A DNA stretch of 64,000 bases from Flavobacterium sinopsychrotolerans (GTDB taxonomy: Bacteria > Bacteroidota > Bacteroidia > Flavobacteriales > Flavobacteriaceae): positions 1 through 64,000 of the forward strand of contig NZ_FODN01000008.1 of NCBI RefSeq assembly GCF_900110375.1. Direction: 5' to 3'. Positions 15,821 to 24,281 of this stretch are shown one piece after another; position 1 is the first letter of the stretch; every line of letters begins with the position of its first letter. A program made the position numbers and the translations under genes. The notes under the pieces were generated by a model. That model saw only the letters and a list, made by a program, of their open reading frames with translations, was not told the DNA's origin and searched no databases.

Positions 15821-15853
15821 AAAAAAAGCTGTTCATCTAGAACAGCTTTTTTT
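15821..15853 (-). terminator. Terminator downstream of pckA
   Basis: AAAAAAAGCTGTTC pairs with GAACAGCTTTTTTT over a five-base loop. It lies 22 bases after the pckA stop on the minus strand. Confidence 0.88.
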
Positions 15854-15874
15854 AATTTGGGACTATAATTGTAC

Positions 15875-17476
15875 TTATAGTAATGGAGCTCCAGTCATAA
15901 TTTCAGCATTAGCAAACTCTTCGAATTGAGTAAAGTTTTCTTTGAACTTGTGTGCCAATTCAATTGCTTTCTGGTCATATAGTTCTTGGTTTTCCCATGT
16001 GTTTCTAGGGTCTAATATTTCACTTGGAACATTTGGACAGGTTTGTGGTATTGCCATTCCAAACACTTTGTGGTTCTCATATGCTACATCGTTTAACTGA
16101 CCTTCTAGTGCAGCGGTAATCATAGCACGCGTGTATTTCAATTTCATTCGGCTTCCTACTCCGTAAGGACCACCTGTCCAACCCGTATTGATAAGCCAAA
16201 CTTTTACATTAGCATCTTTCATTTTTTTACTCAACATTTCAGCATATCGTGTTGGGTGTAATGGCATAAATGGAGCGCCAAAACAAGTAGAAAAATTAGG
16301 TTGAGGTTCCGTAATTCCTGCTTCTGTTCCTGCTACTTTTGCAGTATACCCTGATATGAAATAATAGGCCGCTTGTCCAGGAGTTAATCTGGAAATTGGA
16401 GGCAGAATTCCATAGGCATCAGCGGTTAAAAAGAAAATGTTTTTTGGGTTTTTACCAATTGAACCTGGTTGAATGTTGTCAATATGATAAATTGGGTAGC
16501 TTACTCGTGTGTTTTCTGTTATTGTAATGTCTTCGAAATCAACTTCGTTTGTTCCTGGTTTGATCCCTACGTTTTCTAAAATAGATCCTTTTTTAATGGC
16601 TTTAAAGATATCCGGTTCATTTTCTTCCGAAAGATTGATAACTTTTGCGTAGCAACCTCCTTCAAAATTGAAAACGGTATTTTCATTAGTCCATCCATGT
16701 TCGTCATCACCAATTAATTTACGGTTGGGATCTGCAGACAAAGTTGTTTTTCCAGTTCCTGATAACCCGAAGAAAATTGCTGTATCACCTTCTTTTCCTA
16801 CATTGGCACTACAGTGCATAGGCAAAGTATTTTTGAAAACAGGTAAAATAAAGTTCAAAGCAGAAAAAATTCCTTTTTTCATCTCTCCAGTGTAACCGGT
16901 ACCACCTATCAATACTACTTTTCTGGTAAAATCAAGAATGGCGAAGTTGCTTTGACGTGTTCCATCCACAGCAGGATCTGCCATAAAACTTGGTACACAA
17001 AGTAGCGTCCATTCAGGAGTAAAATCTGCTAATTCCTGAATTTCAGGTCTCAAAAACATATTGTAGCAAAATAAGTTTGCCCAAGCCGTTTCAGTAATTA
17101 CTCTTACATTTAATCTGTAATTTGGATCTGAGCATACATAGGAATCCCTAACGAAAATTTCTTTATTAGATAAATGCGCTGTAACTTTATTATACAATGC
17201 TTCAAAAGCTTCTGGTGCAAATGGAATATTGACTTTTCCCCACCAAACTTCATTTTCAGTCAGACTATCTTTTACTATAAATCTATCTTTTGGGGAACGC
17301 CCGGTGTATTCTCCTGTATTAACAGCTAATGATTTAGTCGAAACCTCAATTCCTTGCCCTGATTTTATAGTTATTTCGTGTAATTCATCAGGAGTTAACT
17401 GGTAATTAATCGTTGTATTTTCAATTCCTAGTTCTTTTAACGAAATCGATTGCGTAGAAAGCGTTTTATTGTCCAT
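15875..17476 (-). CDS. pckA: Phosphoenolpyruvate carboxykinase (ATP)
   Basis: PckA converts oxaloacetate and ATP to phosphoenolpyruvate, CO2 and ADP, the first step of gluconeogenesis in the cytoplasm. The 533-residue length is typical of the ATP form. Motifs include YTGRSPKDRF, the P-loop SGTGKTT (about residues 249-255), the metal site LIGDDEHGW and the C-terminal NTGWTGGPYG. I start at the ATG at 17476 (MDNKTLST); the frame extends 12 codons upstream into the promoter. The acetate genes at the other end of the window would feed the same gluconeogenic flux. Confidence 0.95.
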   Translation of the reverse strand: MDNKTLSTQSISLKELGIENTTINYQLTPDELHEITIKSGQGIEVSTKSLAVNTGEYTGRSPKDRFIVKDSLTENEVWWGKVNIPFAPEAFEALYNKVTAHLSNKEIFVRDSYVCSDPNYRLNVRVITETAWANLFCYNMFLRPEIQELADFTPEWTLLCVPSFMADPAVDGTRQSNFAILDFTRKVVLIGGTGYTGEMKKGIFSALNFILPVFKNTLPMHCSANVGKEGDTAIFFGLSGTGKTTLSADPNRKLIGDDEHGWTNENTVFNFEGGCYAKVINLSEENEPDIFKAIKKGSILENVGIKPGTNEVDFEDITITENTRVSYPIYHIDNIQPGSIGKNPKNIFFLTADAYGILPPISRLTPGQAAYYFISGYTAKVAGTEAGITEPQPNFSTCFGAPFMPLHPTRYAEMLSKKMKDANVKVWLINTGWTGGPYGVGSRMKLKYTRAMITAALEGQLNDVAYENHKVFGMAIPQTCPNVPSEILDPRNTWENQELYDQKAIELAHKFKENFTQFEEFANAEIMTGAPLL

Positions 17477-17509
17477 ATAATTGTTGTTGTGTGGGTTTTT
17501 TCTAGAGTG

Positions 17510-17517
17510 CAAAAATA
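17510..17517 (-). promoter_or_regulatory. Possible -7 box of pckA
   Basis: On the minus strand this reads TATTTTTG, an exact TAnnTTTG match 33 bases before the pckA ATG. No clear TTG at the -33 distance was found, so this is tentative. Confidence 0.4.
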
Positions 17518-17548
17518 GAAATTTAATTCTAGATAGCCTTTGATTCTC

Positions 17549-17941
17549 TTAAATTTGTGACTGTTTATTATTTATGTTTATAAATAAAACCACCCAAGCC
17601 ACTATTAATAGCAATCCTCCGATTGGTGTTACAAATCCGATTACTTTAAAATCAAAAGCGGTAAGGTCATTGGTCGCTAATAAATAAATGGAACCTGAAA
17701 ACAAAAGAATGCCAAAAAGCACCAAAAAATAGATTGTTTTTTTTGCTTTAAGAGATATATTTTTCATTAGACCAATAAACAATAAAAAGAGTGCATGGTA
17801 CATTTGGTACCGTACACCGGTTTCAAAAGTGGAAAGTTGTTCGATAGACAGTACTTTTTTTAGGGCATGTGCGCCAAAAGCACCAAGAATTATTGCAATC
17901 ATTCCTAAAATAGCTCCTGTTGAAAGTATCTTTTTGTCCAT
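17549..17941 (-). CDS. DUF423 family membrane protein
   Basis: This 130-residue protein has four membrane helices and the DUF423 (YwdK/YgdD) signature: GAFGAHALKK near residue 22 and TGVRYQMYHALFLL near residue 42. The family is widespread in bacteria and of unknown function. On the minus strand a TACTTTTG box (17960-17967) lies 19 bases before the ATG and may be its -7 element. Confidence 0.9.
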   Translation of the reverse strand: MDKKILSTGAILGMIAIILGAFGAHALKKVLSIEQLSTFETGVRYQMYHALFLLFIGLMKNISLKAKKTIYFLVLFGILLFSGSIYLLATNDLTAFDFKVIGFVTPIGGLLLIVAWVVLFININNKQSQI

Positions 17942-18072
17942 GTTGATTTTATTTTATTACAAAAGTATCTCATCCGTGCTTAAATTGAAAATGTTTTCTG
18001 GGTTACTTTTTCTGTCTATTGATGAATTGTAGATTAAATTTTACGAACCCGCATAAAATATTTTACTTCTAT

Positions 18073-18103
18073 TTGTTATAAATACAACATTTTTGTATGT
18101 TTG
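18073..18103 (+). promoter_or_regulatory. Bacteroidetes-type promoter for the saccharopine dehydrogenase-like gene
   Basis: TTG at 18073-18075 is followed after 20 bases by TATGTTTG at 18096-18103, an exact fit to the TTG-N(17-23)-TAnnTTTG consensus. It supports translation from the ATG at 18122 and not from the upstream TTG at 18101. Confidence 0.65.
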
Positions 18104-18121
18104 TGTTATAAATATATAAAA

Positions 18122-19492
18122 ATGAGAACAATTTTAATCATTGGGGCAGGAAGATCAGCTTCATCTTTGATTCAGTATCTTTTAAATAAATCTGAAAAAG
18201 AGAATTTGCATCTTGTTATTGGTGATTTGTCTTTGGCTTTAGCCCAAAAAAAGACAAACAATCACCCCAATGCAACGGCAATTGCCTTAGATATTTTTGA
18301 TGAAGATCAAAGAAAAAAAGCGGTGCAAATTGCTGATATTGTCATCTCAATGTTGCCGGCTCATTTGCACATTCAGGTGGCCAAAGATTGTATTATTTAT
18401 AAAAAACACTTAGTTACCGCTTCTTACGTGAGTGATGCGATGCAGGAATTGGACGCTGCCGCAAAGGAAAATAATCTGATTTTCATGAATGAAATTGGAC
18501 TTGATCCTGGCATTGATCACATGAGTGCCATGAAAGTGATTGATGCGATTAAGGAAAAAGGCGGTGAGATGATTTTATTCGAATCCTTTTGCGGCGGACT
18601 TGTAGCTCCGGAATCCGATACGAATCTTTGGAATTATAAATTTACCTGGGCACCGCGCAATGTAGTTCTTGCTGGTCAGGGTGGCGCTGCTAAGTTTATT
18701 CAGGAAGGAACCTATAAATACATTCCGTACTGTAATTTGTTTCGCAGAACCGAGTTTTTGCAAGTGGAAGGATATGGTCGATTCGAAGGCTATTCGAATC
18801 GGGATTCGTTGAAATACCGCAGTGTGTATGGTTTAGATAATGTACTTACGTTATACAGAGGAACGATTCGGAGAGTGGGTTTTTCTAAAGCTTGGAATAT
18901 GTTTGTGCAATTAGGAATGACGGATGACAGTTACGTTATGGAGGATTCAGAGAACATGAGTTACAGAGAATTTGTGAATTCTTTCCTGCCATATCATCCC
19001 ACGGATTCTGTAGAAATCAAGACGCGTTTGATTCTGAAAATTGACCAAGATGATATCATGTGGGACAAATTATTGGAACTCGATTTGTTCAATCCAAACA
19101 AGAAAGTAGGTTTGAAAAATGCCACGCCGGCTCAAATTCTGGAAAAAATATTGACAGATAGTTGGACGCTTCAGCAAGATGATAAAGATATGATTGTCAT
19201 GTATCACAAATTTGGATACGAAATACATGGCAAAAAAGAACAAATAGATTCCAAAATGGTTTGCATTGGCGACGATCAAACCTATACAGCCATGGCAAAA
19301 ACAGTGGGTTTACCCGTTGCAATGGCGACCTTATTAATCTTGAATGGCAGAATCACGACTCCGGGAGTGCAATTGCCTATTCGTAAAGAAGTTTATGAGC
19401 CTATTTTGAAAGAATTAGAAGAATACGGTGTTGTTTTCAAGGAACAATCCATGCCGTATTTAGGATACAATCCGGATAAAGAGTTTAGTTAG
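18122..19492 (+). CDS. Saccharopine dehydrogenase-like oxidoreductase
   Basis: The 456-residue protein has an N-terminal Rossmann domain (ILIIGAGRSASSLI, residues 4-17) and a C-terminal catalytic domain with FMNEIGLDPGIDHMSAMKVI near 125 and ESFCGGLVAPESDTN near 158. This matches the saccharopine reductase (Lys9/LYSN-type) family. It may take part in lysine degradation or synthesis through saccharopine with NAD(P). No other lysine gene is nearby, so the exact reaction is inferred. The start is set by the promoter just upstream. Confidence 0.85.
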   Translation: MRTILIIGAGRSASSLIQYLLNKSEKENLHLVIGDLSLALAQKKTNNHPNATAIALDIFDEDQRKKAVQIADIVISMLPAHLHIQVAKDCIIYKKHLVTASYVSDAMQELDAAAKENNLIFMNEIGLDPGIDHMSAMKVIDAIKEKGGEMILFESFCGGLVAPESDTNLWNYKFTWAPRNVVLAGQGGAAKFIQEGTYKYIPYCNLFRRTEFLQVEGYGRFEGYSNRDSLKYRSVYGLDNVLTLYRGTIRRVGFSKAWNMFVQLGMTDDSYVMEDSENMSYREFVNSFLPYHPTDSVEIKTRLILKIDQDDIMWDKLLELDLFNPNKKVGLKNATPAQILEKILTDSWTLQQDDKDMIVMYHKFGYEIHGKKEQIDSKMVCIGDDQTYTAMAKTVGLPVAMATLLILNGRITTPGVQLPIRKEVYEPILKELEEYGVVFKEQSMPYLGYNPDKEFS

Positions 19493-19519
19493 TAGTTTTT
19501 TTTAGATTTTTAGTTTGAT

Positions 19520-19552
19520 AAATCCGCTCCTCTTGAAGCGGATTTGTTTTTT
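19520..19552. terminator. Terminator between convergent genes
   Basis: AAATCCGCT pairs with AGCGGATTT, followed by GTTTTTTATT on the plus strand. It ends the saccharopine dehydrogenase-like transcript. Confidence 0.8.
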
Positions 19553-19553
19553 A

Positions 19554-21236
19554 TTATGCTTTACCAGATTGAACGGTAATAGGCAAACTATATTCTGTTC
19601 TAACAGGTTTGTTGTTGATTTTTGCAGGAATCCATTTTGGACATGTTTTTAATACACGAATCGCTTCTGCTCCAATTCCATAACCCATGTCTCTAATAAT
19701 TTTAATGTTAGAAAGTGTTCCGTCCATTTCAACTATAAATTTTAAATAAACTCTTCCATTCACGTTATTTTTTGACGCTTCTTCAGGTATTTTGAAATTT
19801 TTACCCACAAATTGATAAAATTTCTCTATTCCACCTGGGTATTTAGGTTGTGGATTATAATAAATGCTTGATGTTTTGTTTTTTTGTACATCTCTTGTGA
19901 TTACTGGTTTTGCAACGGGACCTTCTTTTATTGTTTCCTCTATTACTTTAAAAGAAAATTTTTTATCTTTATTCTTTATATGTTTTTCGAAATAAGGGTT
20001 GCTAAATAGTAGGTAATGATTTAAATCAGTTTCAATAGCTTTTCCATTGAAAGTAGGATTGTAGTATCTTGAATAACGTACAATATAATTGGCATTGTAT
20101 TTTTTTAAATCGATATTGTTTATTTTTTTGCCATCTAATATACCTGAAAATTTACTATCATTTGTCCAGCCTTCAAATTCTTTTTCCGTTGGACTTTTCT
20201 TTTTGATTGGTGCTGGAGCATTTCCAATGTACAATCTCTTTTCACTTGAAGTAAGGTCTTCATATTTTTTATCGATTAAAACTTTTTTACGGTTGTCTTT
20301 CACAATTAATCGAACATCTTCGTAATAGGTATCTCTTCTTTTATCTTCAGATAGTGAAGACACATCTTTATTATTTGCGGGTTGTGCAACTGTTTGGACA
20401 CATAAAAATATTATTAGTCCAGTAAATAACGGTATCAAAATAATTTTCTTCGCAAATGATTTTGAATTTGATGTGGTTTTTGTCATCATAAGTAATCGTT
20501 TTTTAGTTATTAAATAATTCAAATTACTGGCCAAGTAAAAAGTTTGGTTCTCGTTCGCTTTCGATAGCAATAAAGATTGATAAAACGGAACATTGTTATA
20601 GGAGTTCACTACTTTCTCATCGGCAAGAAATTCGTGGTTGAGTTGTATGGCTTTTTTGTAAAAAATAAAAATAGGGTTGAACCAGAAAAGGGTTTTCAAT
20701 ATTTCGATGAATAAAATATCTAAAGTGTGTTTTTGGGTTACATGCGTAAGTTCGTGAGTGTATAATTCAGCTTCAATTTGACGGTTGATGTATTCCGTCT
20801 CGTTGATGAAAATCGTATTCAGGAAAGTGTGTGGCAATGTTTTTTCGGGAACCAAAATCAATTTGGCATTCTTATATTCAATTGGTGTATTCGACTTCAT
20901 TTTAGACGAAATCTTGATGATATTGCTGATAAAACGTACCGCCAAAACGAGTGTTACTAAAGCATACAAACTCCATAATCCTATTGCCAGATAGTTAGTT
21001 TCCTCTATGATTACTGCGCTTCCTTGCAGTATCTGGATATTTCCCGGATTGACTGTAGGTTGTGCTATTTCCTGAATCACTTCAATAGTTATGAATGGAA
21101 TTACCAGTGAAAAAACAAGGCTGAATAACAAGTAAAACCTGTTAAATACATGTATTTTTTCTTTTTCTAGAAACAAATAATACACTGCCAGTAGCACGAA
21201 TAAAGTAATTGTCGATTTGATTAGAAAGTCGGTCAT
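19554..21236 (-). CDS. BlaR1-type M56 peptidase fused to a TonB C-terminal domain
   Basis: The 560-residue membrane protein has about four membrane helices (first at 5-25, last near 265-285), an M56 zinc-peptidase loop with HELTH (161-165) and a distant Glu in NHEFLADEKV (about 200-209), and a C-terminal TonB_C domain (about 465-560: YPGGIEKFYQFV, GRVYLKFIVEMDG). BlaR1-type proteins sense a signal outside and cleave or inactivate a BlaI repressor. No penicillin-binding sensor is present; the TonB-like domain replaces it. It overlaps the BlaI-type gene by 4 bases. Confidence 0.88.
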   Translation of the reverse strand: MTDFLIKSTITLFVLLAVYYLFLEKEKIHVFNRFYLLFSLVFSLVIPFITIEVIQEIAQPTVNPGNIQILQGSAVIIEETNYLAIGLWSLYALVTLVLAVRFISNIIKISSKMKSNTPIEYKNAKLILVPEKTLPHTFLNTIFINETEYINRQIEAELYTHELTHVTQKHTLDILFIEILKTLFWFNPIFIFYKKAIQLNHEFLADEKVVNSYNNVPFYQSLLLSKANENQTFYLASNLNYLITKKRLLMMTKTTSNSKSFAKKIILIPLFTGLIIFLCVQTVAQPANNKDVSSLSEDKRRDTYYEDVRLIVKDNRKKVLIDKKYEDLTSSEKRLYIGNAPAPIKKKSPTEKEFEGWTNDSKFSGILDGKKINNIDLKKYNANYIVRYSRYYNPTFNGKAIETDLNHYLLFSNPYFEKHIKNKDKKFSFKVIEETIKEGPVAKPVITRDVQKNKTSSIYYNPQPKYPGGIEKFYQFVGKNFKIPEEASKNNVNGRVYLKFIVEMDGTLSNIKIIRDMGYGIGAEAIRVLKTCPKWIPAKINNKPVRTEYSLPITVQSGKA

Positions 21237-21607
21237 TTTTTCTTTTTTAAAATTTCACTATCGATTATTTTCTTGAGTTCTTCCAATTCCGTTTGAGACA
21301 AATTCGTTTCTTTAGTAAAGAAAGAGGCAAATTGAGATGCCGAATTGTTGAAGAAATTGCTAATCAATCCATTGACGTGTTTCGAGAAATAGTCGGTTTT
21401 CTTGACCAAAGGATAATATTCCCGAGAGTTCCCAAATTCATTGTAGGCTACAAATTGCTTGTCAATCATTCTTTTTAATAAAGTAGCAATGGTTGTGGTT
21501 GCGGGTTTTGGTTTTGGGTAGGCTTCAAGCAAGTCTTTCATGAAGGCTTTCTCGAGTTTCCAAAGGTGCTCCATTACTTGTTCTTCGGCGTTCGTGAGTT
21601 GTTGCAT
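21233..21607 (-). CDS. BlaI/MecI-family transcriptional repressor
   Basis: This 124-residue protein matches BlaI/MecI (Penicillinase_R): LTNAEEQVMEHLWKLEKAF at residues 4-22, winged helix with KPATTTIATLLKRM (33-46), Tyr-rich wing (SREYYPLVKK), and a C-terminal dimer helix (FASFFTKETNLSQTELEEL). It would repress its own operon until the adjacent M56 peptidase relieves it. The stop overlaps the peptidase start, and its own first 34 bases overlap the end of the lipoprotein gene, so translation is coupled. A fitting operator lies at 22037-22070. Confidence 0.92.
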   Translation of the reverse strand: MQQLTNAEEQVMEHLWKLEKAFMKDLLEAYPKPKPATTTIATLLKRMIDKQFVAYNEFGNSREYYPLVKKTDYFSKHVNGLISNFFNNSASQFASFFTKETNLSQTELEELKKIIDSEILKKKK

Positions 21608-22023
21608 GTTTGTTTAATTTCTATTTCGGAAAATGATTCCCCGTTATTGTATTTCTTTATCGTTATTAGTTTTCCATCTTCATTAAAGAAGTTCCAGTCT
21701 CCAAAATAAAACCAATGCGCGTACTTGTCGCTCGTTTCCATTTTTGTTTTTCCTTTGGACTTTATTTTTCCATTTTCATGATAAAAAGTAGTGCTGCAAA
21801 TGTTGTCTTTGTATTTTTCTCTTTTAATGATTTTGCCATTTAAGTAATAATTCCATTTTTTTATGGGATCACCTTTTCGGTATTTTCCAATTGATTTATA
21901 GTGGGAACTATCCTGTGCGTATTGTTCAATCCAAAGTCCTTCTCTACGTTTATTTTTCATTTGATTGGTCTTGCAACCAAATAACAAAAATACCAAGCCG
22001 ATTACAATTACAGTTTGTCGCAT
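21574..22023 (-). CDS. YwqK-type (MORN-like repeat) lipoprotein
   Basis: The 149-residue product has a short lipoprotein signal (VFLLFGCKTN, Cys17) and repeated short motifs of the MORN/YwqK kind: GKYRKGDPIKKWNYYLNGKI, YHENGKIKSKGK and NEDGKLITIKKYNNGE. Such repeats are common in Bacteroidetes surface proteins and sometimes annotated as antitoxins, without firm basis. It is the first gene of the BlaI/M56 operon and lies just behind the operator, so it may be the regulated effector. Its end overlaps the BlaI gene by 34 bases. Confidence 0.75.
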   Translation of the reverse strand: MRQTVIVIGLVFLLFGCKTNQMKNKRREGLWIEQYAQDSSHYKSIGKYRKGDPIKKWNYYLNGKIIKREKYKDNICSTTFYHENGKIKSKGKTKMETSDKYAHWFYFGDWNFFNEDGKLITIKKYNNGESFSEIEIKQTCNNSRTPKNK

Positions 22024-22036
22024 AAAATGATTTTGT

Positions 22037-22070
22037 TCTACGAAAATAGAGTTTGCTCTACAAATGTAGA
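22037..22070. promoter_or_regulatory. Candidate BlaI operator, two dyads 20 bp apart
   Basis: TCTACAAATGTAGA (22057-22070) has perfect TCTACA/TGTAGA arms and contains the TACA..TGTA core known for BlaI/MecI operators. TCTACGAAAATAGA (22037-22050) is a weaker copy with TCTA/TAGA arms, 20 bases away on the same helix face. Both lie 14-47 bases before the first gene of the operon. Confidence 0.7.
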
Positions 22071-22103
22071 ATAAAAATTAAAATAAACAAGTTTTAAAGA
22101 AAA

Positions 22104-22230
22104 AAATATTATGGTAGTCAGCGGTTTGCGTTAAGGATGGAAGTGGAAATCCTTTTTATTTTTTTGTTTCAAAAAATAAAAAGATTGAGAACGGACAGCC
22201 TGACCCGCTATTTTCAGCGGGAAACGCCCA
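22104..22230. repeat. Intergenic hairpin repeat (copy 2, reverse orientation)
   Basis: The centre is a long hairpin (AATCCTTTTTATTTTTT with AAAAAATAAAAAGATT). On the minus strand the left flank contains GCGTTTCCCGCT and the right flank AAGGATTTCCACTTCC, matching the flanks of the 2296 and 30626 elements. A second small hairpin, CCCGCT/AGCGGG, is included. No protein is encoded. Confidence 0.55.
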
Positions 22231-22260
22231 AAAAAAATCCGCCCTGTGTAGAGCGGATTT
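22231..22260 (-). terminator. Terminator of the M20 dipeptidase gene
   Basis: Read on the minus strand, AAATCCGC pairs with GCGGATTT and is followed by a run of Ts. It lies 20 bases after the stop at 22280. Confidence 0.82.
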
Positions 22261-22279
22261 AGTATTTGATGAAAGGAAT

Positions 22280-23668
22280 TTATTTTGATAACTCCACAAA
22301 ATATTTGTAAAACAACGGAATGGTTTCAATTCCTTTTAGGTAATTGAAGATCCCGAAGTGTTCGTTTGGCGAGTGAATGGCATCGCTGTCCAGACCAAAT
22401 CCCATTAGAATAGTCTTGCTTTTCAGTTCTTTTTCGAATAGCGCTACGATGGGAATACTTCCTCCGGAACGCACCGGAATTGCGGGAACGCCAAAGGTTT
22501 CAGTATACGCCATGTTTGCGGCTTTGTAGCCAATGCTGTCTATTGGGGTTACGTAACCCTGTCCGCCATGATGCGGTTTTACCTTTACGGTAACGCCGGC
22601 AGGAGCAAGGCTTGTGAAGTGTTTGGTAAACAATTCGGTGATTTGTTCCCAATCTTGATTTGGTACTAAACGCATCGAGATTTTAGCGAAAGCTTTACTC
22701 GCAATAACTGTTTTGGCCCCTTCTCCGGTGTAACCACCCCAGATTCCGTTGACATCCAGCGTAGGACGAATGGAATTTCTTTCATTCGTTACATAGCCGC
22801 TTTCGCCATAAACGTCATTAAGGTCTAATGCTTTTTTATAGTTTTCTAAATTGAATGGCGCTTTTGCCATTTCAGCTCTTTCTTCCAGCGATAATTCTAC
22901 TACATTATCATAGAAACCGGGAATGGTAATGTGATTGTTTTCGTCATGAAGCGAAGCGATCATTTTAGATAACACATTGATAGGATTGGCTACTGCTCCA
23001 CCGTATAGTCCAGAGTGTAAATCACGGTTTGGTCCCGTAACTTCTACTTCTACATAGCTTAAGCCACGCAAACCAGTTGTAATTGACGGTTGCTGATTAG
23101 AAATCATTCCGGTATCCGAAATTAAAATCACATCATTCTTTAATTTTTCCTGATTGCGTTCGACAAACCAACTCAAACTTTTGGAACCAATTTCCTCTTC
23201 GCCTTCAATCATGAATTTCACGTTGCAAGGCAAAGTATTGGATTGAACCATATATTCTAATGCTTTTACGTGCATGTACATTTGGCCTTTGTCATCACAA
23301 GATCCACGGGCAAAAATGGCGCCTTCGGGATGAATTTCGGTTTTCTTGATTACGGGTTCAAAGGGTGGAGAAGTCCATAATTCGATTGGATCTGGTGGTT
23401 GCACATCATAATGTCCGTAGACTAAAACAGTTGGCAATGATTTGTCTATAATTTTTTCACCATAGACGATTGGATAACCCGGAGTATCACAAATTTCAAC
23501 AAAATCACATCCTGCTTTTTCTAAACTGGCTTTTACGGCATCTGCAGTTTCAAAAACATCGTGCGAATAAGCAGTGTCGGCACTTACGGATGGGATTTTT
23601 AATAATTCGATTAACTCATTGATAAAGCGGTCTTTGTGTTCTTGAACGTATCCTTTAATATTTTCCAT
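22280..23668 (-). CDS. M20-family dipeptidase
   Basis: The 462-residue enzyme matches the CNDP-like branch of M20 metallopeptidases. Zinc-binding motifs are VYGHYDVQPPDP (about residue 83-94), GSCDDKGQMYMH (about 122-133) and the catalytic EGEEEIGSKS (about 160), with a dimerisation domain in the middle (about 205-365). Such enzymes hydrolyse dipeptides in the cytoplasm using two zinc ions. It has no signal peptide. A TACTTTTG box on the minus strand (23691-23698) could be the -7 element. Confidence 0.9.
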   Translation of the reverse strand: MENIKGYVQEHKDRFINELIELLKIPSVSADTAYSHDVFETADAVKASLEKAGCDFVEICDTPGYPIVYGEKIIDKSLPTVLVYGHYDVQPPDPIELWTSPPFEPVIKKTEIHPEGAIFARGSCDDKGQMYMHVKALEYMVQSNTLPCNVKFMIEGEEEIGSKSLSWFVERNQEKLKNDVILISDTGMISNQQPSITTGLRGLSYVEVEVTGPNRDLHSGLYGGAVANPINVLSKMIASLHDENNHITIPGFYDNVVELSLEERAEMAKAPFNLENYKKALDLNDVYGESGYVTNERNSIRPTLDVNGIWGGYTGEGAKTVIASKAFAKISMRLVPNQDWEQITELFTKHFTSLAPAGVTVKVKPHHGGQGYVTPIDSIGYKAANMAYTETFGVPAIPVRSGGSIPIVALFEKELKSKTILMGFGLDSDAIHSPNEHFGIFNYLKGIETIPLFYKYFVELSK

Positions 23669-23734
23669 TATTTGAATTTTGTTTATATTTCAAAAGTACA
23701 AAAAAGAGTATGAATATTTTTTATCAAAATTGTT

Positions 23735-23763
23735 TTGAAAATTGGAAGTTAAGTGTATCTTTG
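23735..23763 (+). promoter_or_regulatory. Promoter of tRNA-Leu
   Basis: TTG at 23735-23737, an 18-base spacer and TATCTTTG at 23756-23763 match the Bacteroidetes sigma-A consensus exactly. The tRNA starts 13 bases later. Confidence 0.7.
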
Positions 23764-23776
23764 CACCCACAATTGC

Positions 23777-23858
23777 GCGGATATGGTGAAATTGGTAGAC
23801 ATGCCAGACTTAGGATCTGGTGCCGCAAGGCGTGTAGGTTCGAGTCCTATTATCCGCA
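23777..23858 (+). tRNA. tRNA-Leu (UAG anticodon)
   Basis: An 82-base cloverleaf with acceptor GCGGATA/TATCCGC, discriminator A, a D-arm with TGGTAGACA, anticodon stem CCAGA/TCTGG with loop CTTAGGA (anticodon TAG in DNA), a long class II variable arm (TGCCGCAAGGCGT) and T-loop TTCGAGT. CCA is not encoded. The class II arm and the anticodon identify leucine, reading CUN codons. Confidence 0.95.
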
Positions 23859-23862
23859 CTTT

Positions 23863-23904
23863 AAAAACCCTTTAATCGTTATTCTAACGTTTAAAGGGTT
23901 TTTT
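23863..23904 (+). terminator. Terminator of tRNA-Leu
   Basis: AAACCCTTTAATCGTTA pairs with TAACGTTTAAAGGGTTT almost perfectly and is followed by Ts. It begins five bases after the tRNA. Confidence 0.85.
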
Positions 23905-24281
23905 ATTTTCGTATTTTTACCATTAATTTCCTGAAAATTTAGCTGTAAATTGACCCTTTTTAAAATTGTTTTCTATTTTTATTACTTTCTTTTTAGTTAG
24001 TAATGATGTAGTTAAATGCATTTTAGAATTTGGAATTTGTTTTATGACAAAATGAATTAAATATTATTTTGACTTCAGATGTATTTTGTTTTTTAAATTG
24101 TATAAAAGTATTATTGAAAGAAAAAAATTACTTATTTTGAACTTGTGTCTGTTTAAAAGCTACTAGATGTAAAATATATATAAATTTTATTAAAAATCAG
24201 TATTATTTTTTATAAATTTAACACTTGAACGGTGAAAAATAACATTTAGTCGATATTTTAAATTAATTAAACAGGTGGTCT
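23905..24281. other. AT-rich intergenic region without recognised features
   Basis: About 375 bases of very AT-rich DNA before the DUF937-like gene. I see no open frame of note, no clear promoter pair and no repeat. It is long for this compact region and may hold regulatory sites of the next gene. Confidence 0.4.
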
